DNA from: Polynucleobacter sp. MG-27-Goln-C1
GTDB taxonomy: Bacteria > Pseudomonadota > Gammaproteobacteria > Burkholderiales > Burkholderiaceae
Assembly (NCBI RefSeq): GCF_018881905.1
Contig: NZ_JACVPM010000002.1
Location: 186,001 to 250,000 of the forward strand
DNA: 64,000 nt
Direction of reading: 5' to 3'
In this document: piece after piece, positions 1-8,666 of the stretch
Numbering within the stretch: position 1 is the first letter of the stretch
Layout: the number at the start of each line of letters is the position of its first letter
Program-made: the position numbers and the translations under genes
The notes under the pieces: generated by a model
Told to the model about the DNA's origin: nothing
The model's input: the letters and a program-made list of their open reading frames with translations, nothing else
Databases searched by the model: none

Positions 1-291
1 GTGAGTCACTTCCCTGAGATCGGCCATACCGTTGAGGTCTCGGAAGGCAATCCAGAGCATGAGGCGCTGCCTCGCTAACCTCAGATCCGCCATAAATTGA
101 GCCTCATCCTGTTCCGGAAGGGCTAAAGCATCCTGACAAGGGCTCAATAAACCCCGAATACCCGGAACATCGACTTTAAGGGCCGCCTGAGACTGGAGCC
201 AATCCACCCATTCAGGGCGAGAATTAAGCCAGCGTTGAGCATAACTGGAGTGCTGCTTTAAAAATTCAATTTGGGCGGCAAAATCGGTCAT
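1..291 (-). CDS. glnE: Glutamine synthetase adenylyltransferase, N-terminal part (runs off left edge)
   Basis: Only the first 97 codons are present; the frame is open to base 1. GlnE adenylylates and deadenylylates glutamine synthetase under PII control in nitrogen regulation. Recognition rests on the segment RLMLWIAFRDLNGMADLREV near residues 76-95, which matches the family's R-x-x-L-x-x-I-A-x-R-D-L-x-G-x-A-D-L block of the first nucleotidyltransferase domain. The start is the ATG at 291. It diverges from yhdP with 78 bp between the start codons, the arrangement I recall in Burkholderiales. The catalytic residues lie outside the window, so activity cannot be judged. Confidence 0.85.
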   Translation of the reverse strand, partial: MTDFAAQIEFLKQHSSYAQRWLNSRPEWVDWLQSQAALKVDVPGIRGLLSPCQDALALPEQDEAQFMADLRLARQRLMLWIAFRDLNGMADLREVTH

Positions 292-369
292 TTCTCCATC
301 TTAATCCGACTCTAGACTCAAACTGCAGAAGCTTGGAGATCACCCGAGGGCTGACGGATAATAGAGGCC

Positions 370-3300
370 ATGCTTCGAAATATTATCCGGACTCGCCTGC
401 AGAGCGTGCTTCAAAAACGTCCGCCAGGTTCTGGCGGTCTTTGGCGCAAGCGTGCCCTCATTCTTGCAGGTGTCACCGTAGCTTTTTTTGTTCTTGGCCA
501 TCTTGGGGTGCGTTTTGTTTTGTGGCCTCAGATCGAAAAATCAAAACCATCCTTAGAGCGCTTAATGAGCGCTCGCTTAGGCGCCCAGGTCACGATGGAT
601 GCAGTGCAAGTTTCCTGGACCGGAATTCGTCCGAGCTTTGTGATTGAGGGATTGCGCTTTAACAATGCAAACACCACCACTCCACCCTTATTTATTCAAA
701 ATATCAACGGACAACTGAGTTGGCTATCGTTTTATCACCTAGCCCCTTACTTTCACGAGATCACATTTGATCAGGTTCAGCTGTATGCCCAACGAGATGC
801 CAAAGGCGTAGTCTCAATTGCCGGAATTCCAATTCTTAAGAGTGCCGATAATTTTGCAGCTGGGAACTGGTTGCTTTCTCAAAATGACATTCAAATAAAT
901 AATGCGAAAATTTTCTGGGAAGACCAGCAAAGTCGAAAGCTCAAGACATCCATTGACATTCAAAATCTTCATCTAAGTAATGGCATTCGCAGTCATGAAG
1001 GCCAACTAGTTGCACAAACACCTTGGAGCCCAAGCCCAATCAAAATCCAGGCCGACTTTGTGCATCACATTGCTGGACAGGCAGGTGATTGGCAGGACTG
1101 GATTGGAAGTTTTTCATGGGATCTTGCCGAACTCAACCTCAGTCAGATTTCCAAAGACCTTAGTCTTCCGCAATATGACATGGCTGGCAAACTCAACTCC
1201 AAAGGCAGTTTGAAGCTTGATGGAGGAAGGGCCAATGGCGGACAAATGTCCCTAACAGCTGATCAGCTTAGAGTGCAACTAAACAAAGGTGAGGACCCCC
1301 TTGAGTTTGGGAGACTAGAGACCGATCTTGTGCAAGACACGGATGGCGGCCTCAACTCCATCACAACAAAAACCTTGTCATGGCGCAATATCGACAGCCC
1401 CGCTACCGCTCCACTTGATAAATTAAGCCCGATTACTTTCCGCTGGCGCCCACCAAAAAATGGTGGTGAGATTAAAGAGTTCGGCTTCTCATCACCCAAA
1501 ATACAAGTGGAAGATATTGCACTCTTCGCACTCAATCTTCCGCTCCCGAAAAAGATTCATCAGTGGATCAAAATTTCTGAAGCAGATGGTGAGCTACAGA
1601 ATTTGGATATGAATTGGTCTGAGAGCCAATCTGCCCTATCGGCCTTACCAATACCCGGCAATTGGTTTACCTCCAACAAGCTTGATTTCACTGTCAGCGC
1701 AAAGCTTAATGACATTAGCTTTACCGGGGTAAATAAATCAATGCCCTCAGCTTCACATTTGTCCGGCAACTTAGTCAGCAATCAGAAGCAAGGTAACTTT
1801 ACGCTTGACTCCAGCAATCTTGAGTTGGAGATGGATGATTTTTTATCAGCCTCTGAAATTCAACTGGATCGCGCAAAAGGTGAACTTAGTTGGTCCAAGC
1901 AAAAAGGTGGCTGGCTCATCAATGCTAAGAAAATGCAGCTAAGCAACCCTGAAATTACAACCAATTTTGATCTCAGTTATCTCATTGGCGGACCTAAGCA
2001 GCCCGATCAAATGACGCTGGACATGGAGTTTGTTAAAGCTAACATCGCGACAGCCCATCGCTATCTGCCGGTCAATATTGATAAAGATACTAGGCAGTTT
2101 CTTAGTAAAGCATTTGAGGCGGGAGATATTCAGAATGGCTCCCTCCACATTAAGGGAGACCCCAATCTGGTTCCCTTCCCCGCAGGAACAGTTGGTGAAC
2201 TTACCCTTCATCTCCCCATTTCAAAAGCAATCTACAAACCAGCGCCCTTGCTGCCAAAAAGCCAGGGGGTTTGGCAAGCTTTTACCAATGTCAGCGGTAA
2301 TATTGACATTAAGCAAGCAAGCCTGAATGTTGGAATTGATAAAGCCAACTACAAAAAAGTGACTCTTACGAATGTCAAATCACAAATTCCTAATCTGAGC
2401 GCCAAAAATCTAACTGCATTGATCAATGGCTCGGTTGAAGGTGATGGCTCCGAAATACTGGAATACCTATTTACATCCCCAGTAGGTGTTCAGCAAGCCA
2501 ATTTAGCCAAGAACCTCACTTTAAAAGGTCCAGTTAGCCTAGGCCTTGATTTAAAGATTCCCTTATCTGGAAGCGATGATGTCAATTTCGATGCAAAAAT
2601 TATTCTCCCAGGAAATCAAGCGCAATGGGGAGAGGTTCCGCCGCTAGAAAATTTGAAGGGCAAAATAAGAATCACTGAAGTCAATCCGGAATTTGACAAT
2701 GTCACTGCAAACTTTTTGGGTGGTGCCTTTAAAATTTCAAGCGCGCCCTCTACAGCAGGAAATTCCAGCTTCAGCATTGGCGGCGACATCAACGCTGGCT
2801 TTATTAAAGATTATGTTTCAGGCAATTTAAAATCTCGCGCCCATCCGGCACTGCTTTCAGCAATGAGCGGATCAGCAAAATATGAAGGCCTGATCAACTT
2901 TAATAAAGCCGGAAGTCAAACCAATCTGAAATTTGATTTGCGTAATTGGGCAAGCTCTGCTCCCGCTCCCGCTAAGAAAATAGCCGGAACCCCCATGTTC
3001 GGTGAATTCAACTTAAAAACTTACCCAGCAGGTAAAAGCAATCCCATCCATGCAGATTGGTCTGGAAAATTAGGGGATCAATATTTCATTCAAGGCAATC
3101 TGAATTCCGCCAATGATGTAAAAAATGCATTAGGCGTTGGATCTTTAGCGCCATTGCCACAACAAGGCACTTCGCTTCACTTAGCAAGCAATGAACTAGA
3201 CCTCGATCAGTGGATAGAGTTTTTGGGCGCCGGAAAGAATAAGGTTGAGGCGAAAAAAACAGATGCCCCAGAAGAAGATATTCAAATCTCAGCACAGGTT

Positions 3301-4530
3301 AAAAAATTAATTGCTCTAGATCGAGATTGGGTCGACGTCAATTTACAGTCACAGAAAAAAAATTCGGTCTGGCAACTACGCCTCAATTCCCCTCAAATTG
3401 CTGGTCAAGCGCAATGGCACCCTATTAGCAGCGATCATCCTAGCGGATTGATTGCTGGGAGACTTGCGCGCCTGAAGCTGCCAGATCAACGCACACCCGC
3501 AGACCAATCTTCTAAAGAGAATGCTCCGCAAAAATCAGCAAGCCTTAAGACCCCCATAAGTCCAAATGCTATCCCCAGCCTAGATTTAACAATCGATGAC
3601 TTGAGTTGGACTAAGGCAAAACTGGGCACAGTAAAGATTAAATCTAGAACCAGTCAGGACCTCCTGAAGGTCGAGTCTATTCAGATTAATAACCCACAAG
3701 GCAATTCAACAATTAAAGGCCAATGGAGTGCGCGCAATCAAAACGCTGCCGAGCAGAGCTCTGTGACCGTTGATATGAATATCAAAGATGCGGGCCAAAT
3801 CATTACCCACTGGAGCAGTGAGAAGCCCGTGGAAGGCGGCGAAGGAACACTCAACGCGTCGCTCTCATGGTCCGGCCCACTCTTTGCACCAGCCTATGAT
3901 TCATTGGCTGGTGATGTCAGCATCAACCTAACCAAAGGTCGCCTACTCGAAGTCAATACTGATGGAGCAAAGTTACTAGACGTTCTGAGTCTGCAAAGTT
4001 TATTTAGATTTGCCACTTTTGACTTAAAGGGTAGCCTGGGTAACTTGGCAACTAAAGGTACGCCTTTTAACTCGATCAATAGCAACTTTGAGATCGCGAA
4101 GGGAATTGCACAAACCAAGCAATTCACAATGATTCTGGATCAAGCGCGTGTAGCCATGACTGGTCAAATTAATATTCCAGAACAAACACAAGATCTTCGC
4201 GTTACCATCTTCCCAACAATTGATGCCACCGCTGGTTCACTAGCGGCATTTGCGATCAACCCTATCCTCGGCCTAGGAGCGGTAGTGGGTCAGTACCTCA
4301 TTACCAATCAAATTAATCGCACATTACAAACGGATTACTTGATTCAGGGCTCTTGGGATAATCCGGAGGTGATTCCGCTTGATCAAAAGGGTCAACCACT
4401 TGATGCGAAGACGCTAGATACGATTCGCTCTAAAAATCTTTTAAAAGAGCAAACAAAACCTAGCTTACCCAATTCTGCGCCCGCAAGTCCACCAATAAAC
4501 CAAAGTCTTTCTACCCAAATGCCAGGCTAA
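370..4530 (+). CDS. yhdP: YhdP family AsmA-like envelope protein
   Basis: This 1386-residue protein has one N-terminal membrane anchor (about residues 29-52, ALILAGVTVAFFVLGHLG) and a very long periplasmic part full of alternating beta-strand patterns. The C-terminal AsmA-like region includes a conserved hydrophobic glycine-rich stretch near residues 1290-1320 (FAINPILGLGAVVGQYLITN). The size and layout match the TIGR02099/YhdP family (E. coli YhdP is about 1266 aa). In E. coli, YhdP with TamB and YdbH moves phospholipid to the outer membrane; that role is transferred here by family only. Its stop is 10 bp before the nitrilase gene, so yhdP, the nitrilase and tldD look like one operon. Confidence 0.88.
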   Translation: MLRNIIRTRLQSVLQKRPPGSGGLWRKRALILAGVTVAFFVLGHLGVRFVLWPQIEKSKPSLERLMSARLGAQVTMDAVQVSWTGIRPSFVIEGLRFNNANTTTPPLFIQNINGQLSWLSFYHLAPYFHEITFDQVQLYAQRDAKGVVSIAGIPILKSADNFAAGNWLLSQNDIQINNAKIFWEDQQSRKLKTSIDIQNLHLSNGIRSHEGQLVAQTPWSPSPIKIQADFVHHIAGQAGDWQDWIGSFSWDLAELNLSQISKDLSLPQYDMAGKLNSKGSLKLDGGRANGGQMSLTADQLRVQLNKGEDPLEFGRLETDLVQDTDGGLNSITTKTLSWRNIDSPATAPLDKLSPITFRWRPPKNGGEIKEFGFSSPKIQVEDIALFALNLPLPKKIHQWIKISEADGELQNLDMNWSESQSALSALPIPGNWFTSNKLDFTVSAKLNDISFTGVNKSMPSASHLSGNLVSNQKQGNFTLDSSNLELEMDDFLSASEIQLDRAKGELSWSKQKGGWLINAKKMQLSNPEITTNFDLSYLIGGPKQPDQMTLDMEFVKANIATAHRYLPVNIDKDTRQFLSKAFEAGDIQNGSLHIKGDPNLVPFPAGTVGELTLHLPISKAIYKPAPLLPKSQGVWQAFTNVSGNIDIKQASLNVGIDKANYKKVTLTNVKSQIPNLSAKNLTALINGSVEGDGSEILEYLFTSPVGVQQANLAKNLTLKGPVSLGLDLKIPLSGSDDVNFDAKIILPGNQAQWGEVPPLENLKGKIRITEVNPEFDNVTANFLGGAFKISSAPSTAGNSSFSIGGDINAGFIKDYVSGNLKSRAHPALLSAMSGSAKYEGLINFNKAGSQTNLKFDLRNWASSAPAPAKKIAGTPMFGEFNLKTYPAGKSNPIHADWSGKLGDQYFIQGNLNSANDVKNALGVGSLAPLPQQGTSLHLASNELDLDQWIEFLGAGKNKVEAKKTDAPEEDIQISAQVKKLIALDRDWVDVNLQSQKKNSVWQLRLNSPQIAGQAQWHPISSDHPSGLIAGRLARLKLPDQRTPADQSSKENAPQKSASLKTPISPNAIPSLDLTIDDLSWTKAKLGTVKIKSRTSQDLLKVESIQINNPQGNSTIKGQWSARNQNAAEQSSVTVDMNIKDAGQIITHWSSEKPVEGGEGTLNASLSWSGPLFAPAYDSLAGDVSINLTKGRLLEVNTDGAKLLDVLSLQSLFRFATFDLKGSLGNLATKGTPFNSINSNFEIAKGIAQTKQFTMILDQARVAMTGQINIPEQTQDLRVTIFPTIDATAGSLAAFAINPILGLGAVVGQYLITNQINRTLQTDYLIQGSWDNPEVIPLDQKGQPLDAKTLDTIRSKNLLKEQTKPSLPNSAPASPPINQSLSTQMPG

Positions 4531-4540
4531 GCACATCAAC

Positions 4541-5368
4541 ATGCCAAGAAACTCTTCTGAACTCAGCATAGCCTCGATACAAATGGTATCGACCCCAAGC
4601 CTCAGTGAGAATCTTGAAGTTGCTGCACGCTTAACTAAAGCAGCCGCGGATAGCGGGGCTCACCTTGCTGTTCTCCCGGAATATTTTTGTTTGATGGGTT
4701 TGAAAGATACTGATAAGGTGGATGCGAGAGAAGCTGCAGGATCAGGCCCAATTCAAGAGCGCCTTGCAGCGATGGCACAAGAAAATAATATATTCCTCGT
4801 TGCTGGCACCATTCCCCTGGAGGCAAAAGAGTCAAACAAAGTTCTCAATACCTCCTTGGTATTTGATCCTCAAGGCAAGCAAATCGCTCGATACGACAAA
4901 ATTCATTTGTTTGGCTTTCAGACTGCAACTGAGCGTTACGAGGAATCTGAAACGATTGCTGCAGGCAGTCAACCAGGTCAGTTTGCAATCAAGCTCAATG
5001 AAGTGGACTGGCGTTTTGGTTTAAGCATATGTTACGACCTACGTTTTCCAGAGCTCTATCGCTCCCTTGGGCAAGTCGATTGCCACATCATTCCTGCTGC
5101 GTTTACCTACACTACCGGCAAAGATCATTGGGAAATTCTGCTGCGCGCACGCGCTATTGAAAACCAATGCTATGTCCTAGCTTCAGCCCAAGGCGGCATT
5201 CATCTTAATCAGCGCCGCACCTGGGGTGAGAGCATGCTCATTGATCCTTGGGGGGAGATATTGAGTAAGCTTCCCGAAGGCGAGGGCTTTATTCAAGGCA
5301 CGCTCAGCAAAGATAAATTAAACGAGGTACGCTCTAAGCTACCCGCACTAAAACACCGCAAGCTTTAA
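4541..5368 (+). CDS. Carbon-nitrogen hydrolase (nitrilase superfamily, Nit1/Nit2-like amidase)
   Basis: A 275-residue single-domain CN hydrolase. The catalytic triad is visible: Glu47 in LPEYFCL, Lys120 in RYDKIHLF and Cys164 in ICYDLRFPEL. The D-L-R-F-P-E-L run and the H-x-F sequence after the lysine are typical of the Nit1/Nit2 branch, whose members hydrolyse deaminated glutathione or omega-amides. The exact substrate cannot be read from the sequence. The gene lies 10 bp after yhdP and 24 bp before tldD, a gene order I associate with Burkholderiales; no functional link with either neighbour is known to me. Confidence 0.88.
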   Translation: MPRNSSELSIASIQMVSTPSLSENLEVAARLTKAAADSGAHLAVLPEYFCLMGLKDTDKVDAREAAGSGPIQERLAAMAQENNIFLVAGTIPLEAKESNKVLNTSLVFDPQGKQIARYDKIHLFGFQTATERYEESETIAAGSQPGQFAIKLNEVDWRFGLSICYDLRFPELYRSLGQVDCHIIPAAFTYTTGKDHWEILLRARAIENQCYVLASAQGGIHLNQRRTWGESMLIDPWGEILSKLPEGEGFIQGTLSKDKLNEVRSKLPALKHRKL

Positions 5369-5392
5369 TACAGAAAGTTCAGCTAAATCAAG

Positions 5393-6883
5393 ATGAGAGC
5401 ACCAGAAGCATTATTTCCGAGCGATTGGACTAAACCCAAGAAGCAGGCTGACCTTCTTAAGCTGGCTAAATCCATTCTGCTTGAACCAACCGGCCTTTCT
5501 GAGCAAGATTTGCATCACACCTTCGGCAATATGTTTACGCACCAGCTCGACGATGCTGACCTTTACTTCCAACATACCCGCAGTGAGAGCTGGAGTCTTG
5601 AGGAAGGCATTGTGAAATCCGGTAGTTTCAGTATTGATCAAGGCGTTGGTGTCCGTGCGATTTATGGCGATAAAACTGCCTTTGCCTATTCCGATGAAAT
5701 TAATTTAGAGGCCCTCAACAAGGCAGCTAAATCCACTAGAGTGATTGGGCCTCAAGGCGGGACACGTGCTGTTGCGAGCAAAATATTTACGCCCGTTTCC
5801 AACGGACTCTACTCAGATATAAATCCCCTGGACTCACTCGCGCCACAAGAAAAAATTGCTTTACTAGAAGGTATTGAGCGTCGTGCAAAAGCCCGTGATC
5901 CCCGCATCATTCAGGTGATGGCTAGCCTAGCTGGCGAGTTTGATGTGGTGCTCGTAGTTCGAGCTGATGGCCTACTGGCTGCCGACGTACGTCCACTAGT
6001 GCGAGTATCAGTACATGTGATTGCAGAGCAAAATGGTCGTCGAGAATCTGGATCTTCGGGCGGGGGCGCTCGTCATGATTACCACTACTTCAACAACGAA
6101 CTCATTAATCAATATGTTGATGAAGCTGTTGATGGTGCGCTGATTAATCTAGACTCTCGCCCTGCTCCTGCCGGCCCAATGACCGTAGTCATGGGGCCCG
6201 GATGGCCTGGAGTGTTACTACATGAAGCCGTAGGTCATGGCCTTGAAGGTGACTTTAATCGCAAGGGTTCATCTGCTTTTGCTGGCTGTATCGGACAGCG
6301 CGTTGCGGCTAAGGGTGTCACAGTAGTTGATGATGGGACGCTATCCGGTCGCCGTGGTTCACTCAATATCGATGATGAGGGAACGCCTACACAGTGCACA
6401 ACTCTCATTGAAGACGGCATTTTGAAGGGTTACATTCAAGATAGTCTCAATGCCAGACTCATGAATATGCCGCTCACCGGCAATGGACGGCGCGAGAGTT
6501 TTGCTTCCCTACCAATGCCGCGCATGACAAATACCTACATGCTGGCTGGCAAGGATGATCCCCAAGAAATCGTAGCCAGCATCAAACGCGGTCTCTATGC
6601 GGTGAACTTTGGAGGCGGCCAAGTCGACATTACTAGCGGTAAATTCGTGTTTTCAGCTTCAGAAGCCTATTGGGTAGAAAACGGCAAAATTCAATATCCG
6701 GTTAAAGGTGCCACCATCATTGGTAGCGGTCCGGAGTCCCTAAAACAGGTCTCCATGATCGGAAATGACCTGAAATTAGACGGCGGCATTGGGGTTTGCG
6801 GCAAAGAAGGTCAAAGCGTCCCCGTGGGTGTTGGGCAGCCCACTTTACGTATCGACAGCCTGACTGTCGGAGGAACCGCTTAA
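5393..6883 (+). CDS. tldD: Metalloprotease TldD
   Basis: A 496-residue protein of the TldD/PmbA (U62) family. The zinc motif HEAVGH begins at residue 277 (His277, Glu278, His281) and is followed by GLEGDFNRKGSSAF, the standard TldD sequence. The glycine-rich end (GGGQVDITSGKF and IGSGPESL) is also typical. TldD pairs with TldE/PmbA in a heterodimeric peptidase that degrades unfolded peptides and matures some modified peptides and antitoxins. No tldE/pmbA gene lies in this window, so the partner must be elsewhere. The next gene starts only 19 bp after the stop, separated by a small hairpin. Confidence 0.95.
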   Translation: MRAPEALFPSDWTKPKKQADLLKLAKSILLEPTGLSEQDLHHTFGNMFTHQLDDADLYFQHTRSESWSLEEGIVKSGSFSIDQGVGVRAIYGDKTAFAYSDEINLEALNKAAKSTRVIGPQGGTRAVASKIFTPVSNGLYSDINPLDSLAPQEKIALLEGIERRAKARDPRIIQVMASLAGEFDVVLVVRADGLLAADVRPLVRVSVHVIAEQNGRRESGSSGGGARHDYHYFNNELINQYVDEAVDGALINLDSRPAPAGPMTVVMGPGWPGVLLHEAVGHGLEGDFNRKGSSAFAGCIGQRVAAKGVTVVDDGTLSGRRGSLNIDDEGTPTQCTTLIEDGILKGYIQDSLNARLMNMPLTGNGRRESFASLPMPRMTNTYMLAGKDDPQEIVASIKRGLYAVNFGGGQVDITSGKFVFSASEAYWVENGKIQYPVKGATIIGSGPESLKQVSMIGNDLKLDGGIGVCGKEGQSVPVGVGQPTLRIDSLTVGGTA

Positions 6884-6884
6884 T

Positions 6885-6902
6885 ACGGCTTAAAATAGCC
6901 GT
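6885..6902 (+). other. Hairpin abutting the DAHP synthase start codon
   Basis: ACGGCT-TAAAAT-AGCCGT is a perfect 6-bp stem with a 6-nt loop that ends on the base before the ATG at 6903. It fills the place where a Shine-Dalgarno sequence should be, and no purine-rich ribosome-binding site is visible there. It has no T-run, so it is unlikely to be a terminator. Confidence 0.5.
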
Positions 6903-8027
6903 ATGAGCCAACAAAATACTAATCCCGCAAACTGGTACGCTGCCGTCGACAAAACGTCAGACACGGATGATCAACGCATTCACAACATTACTGTTCTGCC
7001 ACCACCAGAACATTTAATTCGCTTCTTCCCAATCTCGGGAACACCTACCGAAGCACTCATTAGCAAGACACGTAAAAAGATTCGCGACATCATTCACGGA
7101 AAAGATGATCGCCTTCTCGTCATCATCGGACCTTGCTCGATTCATGATCCACGCGCGGCACTAGAGTATTGCCAACGACTGCTTGCTGAGCGCGATCGCT
7201 TTGCTGGTGAACTCGAAATTGTGATGCGCGTCTATTTTGAAAAGCCACGGACTACTGTTGGTTGGAAGGGTTTGATTAACGACCCATACTTAGATGAGAG
7301 CTATCGCATTGAAGAAGGTTTGCGAATTGCCCGTCAAGTGTTGATGGAAATTAATCGCCTTGGTATGCCTGCAGGCAGTGAATTCTTGGATGTGATTTCT
7401 CCGCAATACATTGCTGACCTGATTTCTTGGGGCGCCATCGGAGCACGTACAACAGAAAGTCAAGTTCACCGTGAACTTGCTTCAGGCCTGTCTGCACCAA
7501 TCGGATTTAAGAATGGCACCGACGGCAATATTAAGATTGCTACCGATGCAATTCAAGCAGCTAGCCGCCCACACCATTTCTTATCAGTACACAAAAATGG
7601 TCAGGTTTCTATTGTGGAAACTAAAGGCAATAAAGACTGTCACGTTATTTTGCGCGGTGGTAAAGAGCCTAACTATGAAGCGCAATATGTTCAAGCAGCC
7701 TGCTCTGAGCTAGAAGCAGCCAAGCTTCCAGCCAGTTTGATGGTTGACTTGTCGCATGCAAACTCTAGCAAAAAACATGAGCGTCAAATTGTGGTAGCAG
7801 AAAATATTGCCGAGCAAATTGAATCTGGCTCACATCAAATTTTCGGCGTAATGATTGAGAGCCACCTGAATGATGGCGCTCAGAAGTTTTCGCCTGGAAA
7901 GGATGATCCGAGTAAGTTGGAGTATGGCAAAAGTATTACTGATGCCTGCATTAACTGGGAAGACTCAGTTAATGTATTGCAACGCTTAGCTTTGGCCGTA
8001 AAGAATCGCAGAAAAGCGAAGAAATAA
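6903..8027 (+). CDS. aroG: 3-deoxy-7-phosphoheptulonate (DAHP) synthase, type I (AroF/G/H class)
   Basis: This 374-residue enzyme condenses phosphoenolpyruvate with erythrose 4-phosphate, the entry step to chorismate and the aromatic amino acids. Visible family marks are IIGPCSIHDP near residue 76, VYFEKPRTTVGWKGLINDP near 110, GARTTESQVHRELASGLS near 180 and DLSHANSSKKHERQ near 281. Length and N-terminal extension match the E. coli AroF/G/H (type I-alpha) group. Which aromatic amino acid inhibits it cannot be decided by eye. The start has no clear ribosome-binding site, and a hairpin fills the gap to tldD. Confidence 0.93.
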   Translation: MSQQNTNPANWYAAVDKTSDTDDQRIHNITVLPPPEHLIRFFPISGTPTEALISKTRKKIRDIIHGKDDRLLVIIGPCSIHDPRAALEYCQRLLAERDRFAGELEIVMRVYFEKPRTTVGWKGLINDPYLDESYRIEEGLRIARQVLMEINRLGMPAGSEFLDVISPQYIADLISWGAIGARTTESQVHRELASGLSAPIGFKNGTDGNIKIATDAIQAASRPHHFLSVHKNGQVSIVETKGNKDCHVILRGGKEPNYEAQYVQAACSELEAAKLPASLMVDLSHANSSKKHERQIVVAENIAEQIESGSHQIFGVMIESHLNDGAQKFSPGKDDPSKLEYGKSITDACINWEDSVNVLQRLALAVKNRRKAKK

Positions 8028-8037
8028 AAAGCTGTGA

Positions 8038-8059
8038 AATAAAGCGATGCTGCTTTATT
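8038..8059. other. Hairpin after DAHP synthase
   Basis: AATAAAGC-GATGCT-GCTTTATT forms an 8-bp perfect stem 10 bp after the DAHP synthase stop. It has no long T-run; the stronger terminator-like hairpin lies immediately downstream. The two may act together. Confidence 0.4.
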
Positions 8060-8064
8060 GAATC

Positions 8065-8096
8065 AAAAAGAGACTAATTTATTTAGTCTCTTTTTT
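8065..8096. terminator. Bidirectional intrinsic terminator between DAHP synthase and cobalamin adenosyltransferase
   Basis: AAAAAGAGACTAA-TTTA-TTTAGTCTCTTTTT: a long stem flanked by A-runs on the left and eight T on the right. It can therefore stop transcription from either side. It overlaps the stop codon and last codons of the minus-strand adenosyltransferase, whose CDS ends at 8079. Confidence 0.85.
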
Positions 8097-8648
8097 TTCG
8101 TGCTTCCAAAGAACGTCTTGACCACCAGCCGCACGATTGAGTACACGCGCCAATACAAACAAGAGATCGGACAAGCGATTGACGTATTGACGGGGTGAGT
8201 CATACAGAGGCTCTTCCCAACCTAAACGCACAATCGAACGTTCGGCACGCCGGCAAACTGTTCGGCATACGTGAGCCTGAGCGGCAGCACGCGTTCCACC
8301 CGGGAGAATAAATTCAGTTAAAGGGGGCAAAGTGGCATTGTATTTTTCAAGCCAAACATCTAACTGAGCGACATGCTCTGGTTTGAGCAAGGTGTAATTG
8401 GGAATGCAAAGCTCGCCACCCAAATCAAATAAATCATGCTGCACTTGCAAAAATAAAGCTTTTAACTCTTCAGCCAGACTCTCAGGGATCGATTCCGTCA
8501 TCAAAACACCGATTTCGGAGTTCAATTCATCCACGTCTCCCATGGCGCAGATCCGCAAATGATCCTTTTCTACTCGGCTACCATCGCCAAGCCCGGTCAT
8601 ACCTGCATCACCAGTTCTGGTGGCTATTTTTGAAAGTCGATTTCCCAT
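8079..8648 (-). CDS. Cob(I)alamin adenosyltransferase, PduO type
   Basis: A 189-residue ATP:cob(I)alamin adenosyltransferase, which makes adenosylcobalamin. The PduO-type signature is visible: K-I-A-T-R-T-G-D-A-G-M-T-G-L near residues 7-20, then the C-terminal CRTVCRRAERSIVRL and YVNRLSDLLFVLAR blocks. I chose the ATG at 8648 (MGNRLSKIATR) because the frame upstream of it overlaps the glcD start and is not conserved-looking. Only 18 bp separate this start codon from that of glcD. A bidirectional terminator overlaps the 3' end. No other cobalamin gene is nearby. Confidence 0.9.
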   Translation of the reverse strand: MGNRLSKIATRTGDAGMTGLGDGSRVEKDHLRICAMGDVDELNSEIGVLMTESIPESLAEELKALFLQVQHDLFDLGGELCIPNYTLLKPEHVAQLDVWLEKYNATLPPLTEFILPGGTRAAAQAHVCRTVCRRAERSIVRLGWEEPLYDSPRQYVNRLSDLLFVLARVLNRAAGGQDVLWKHEKKETK

Positions 8649-8666
8649 AAAACTAATTATAGGTAA

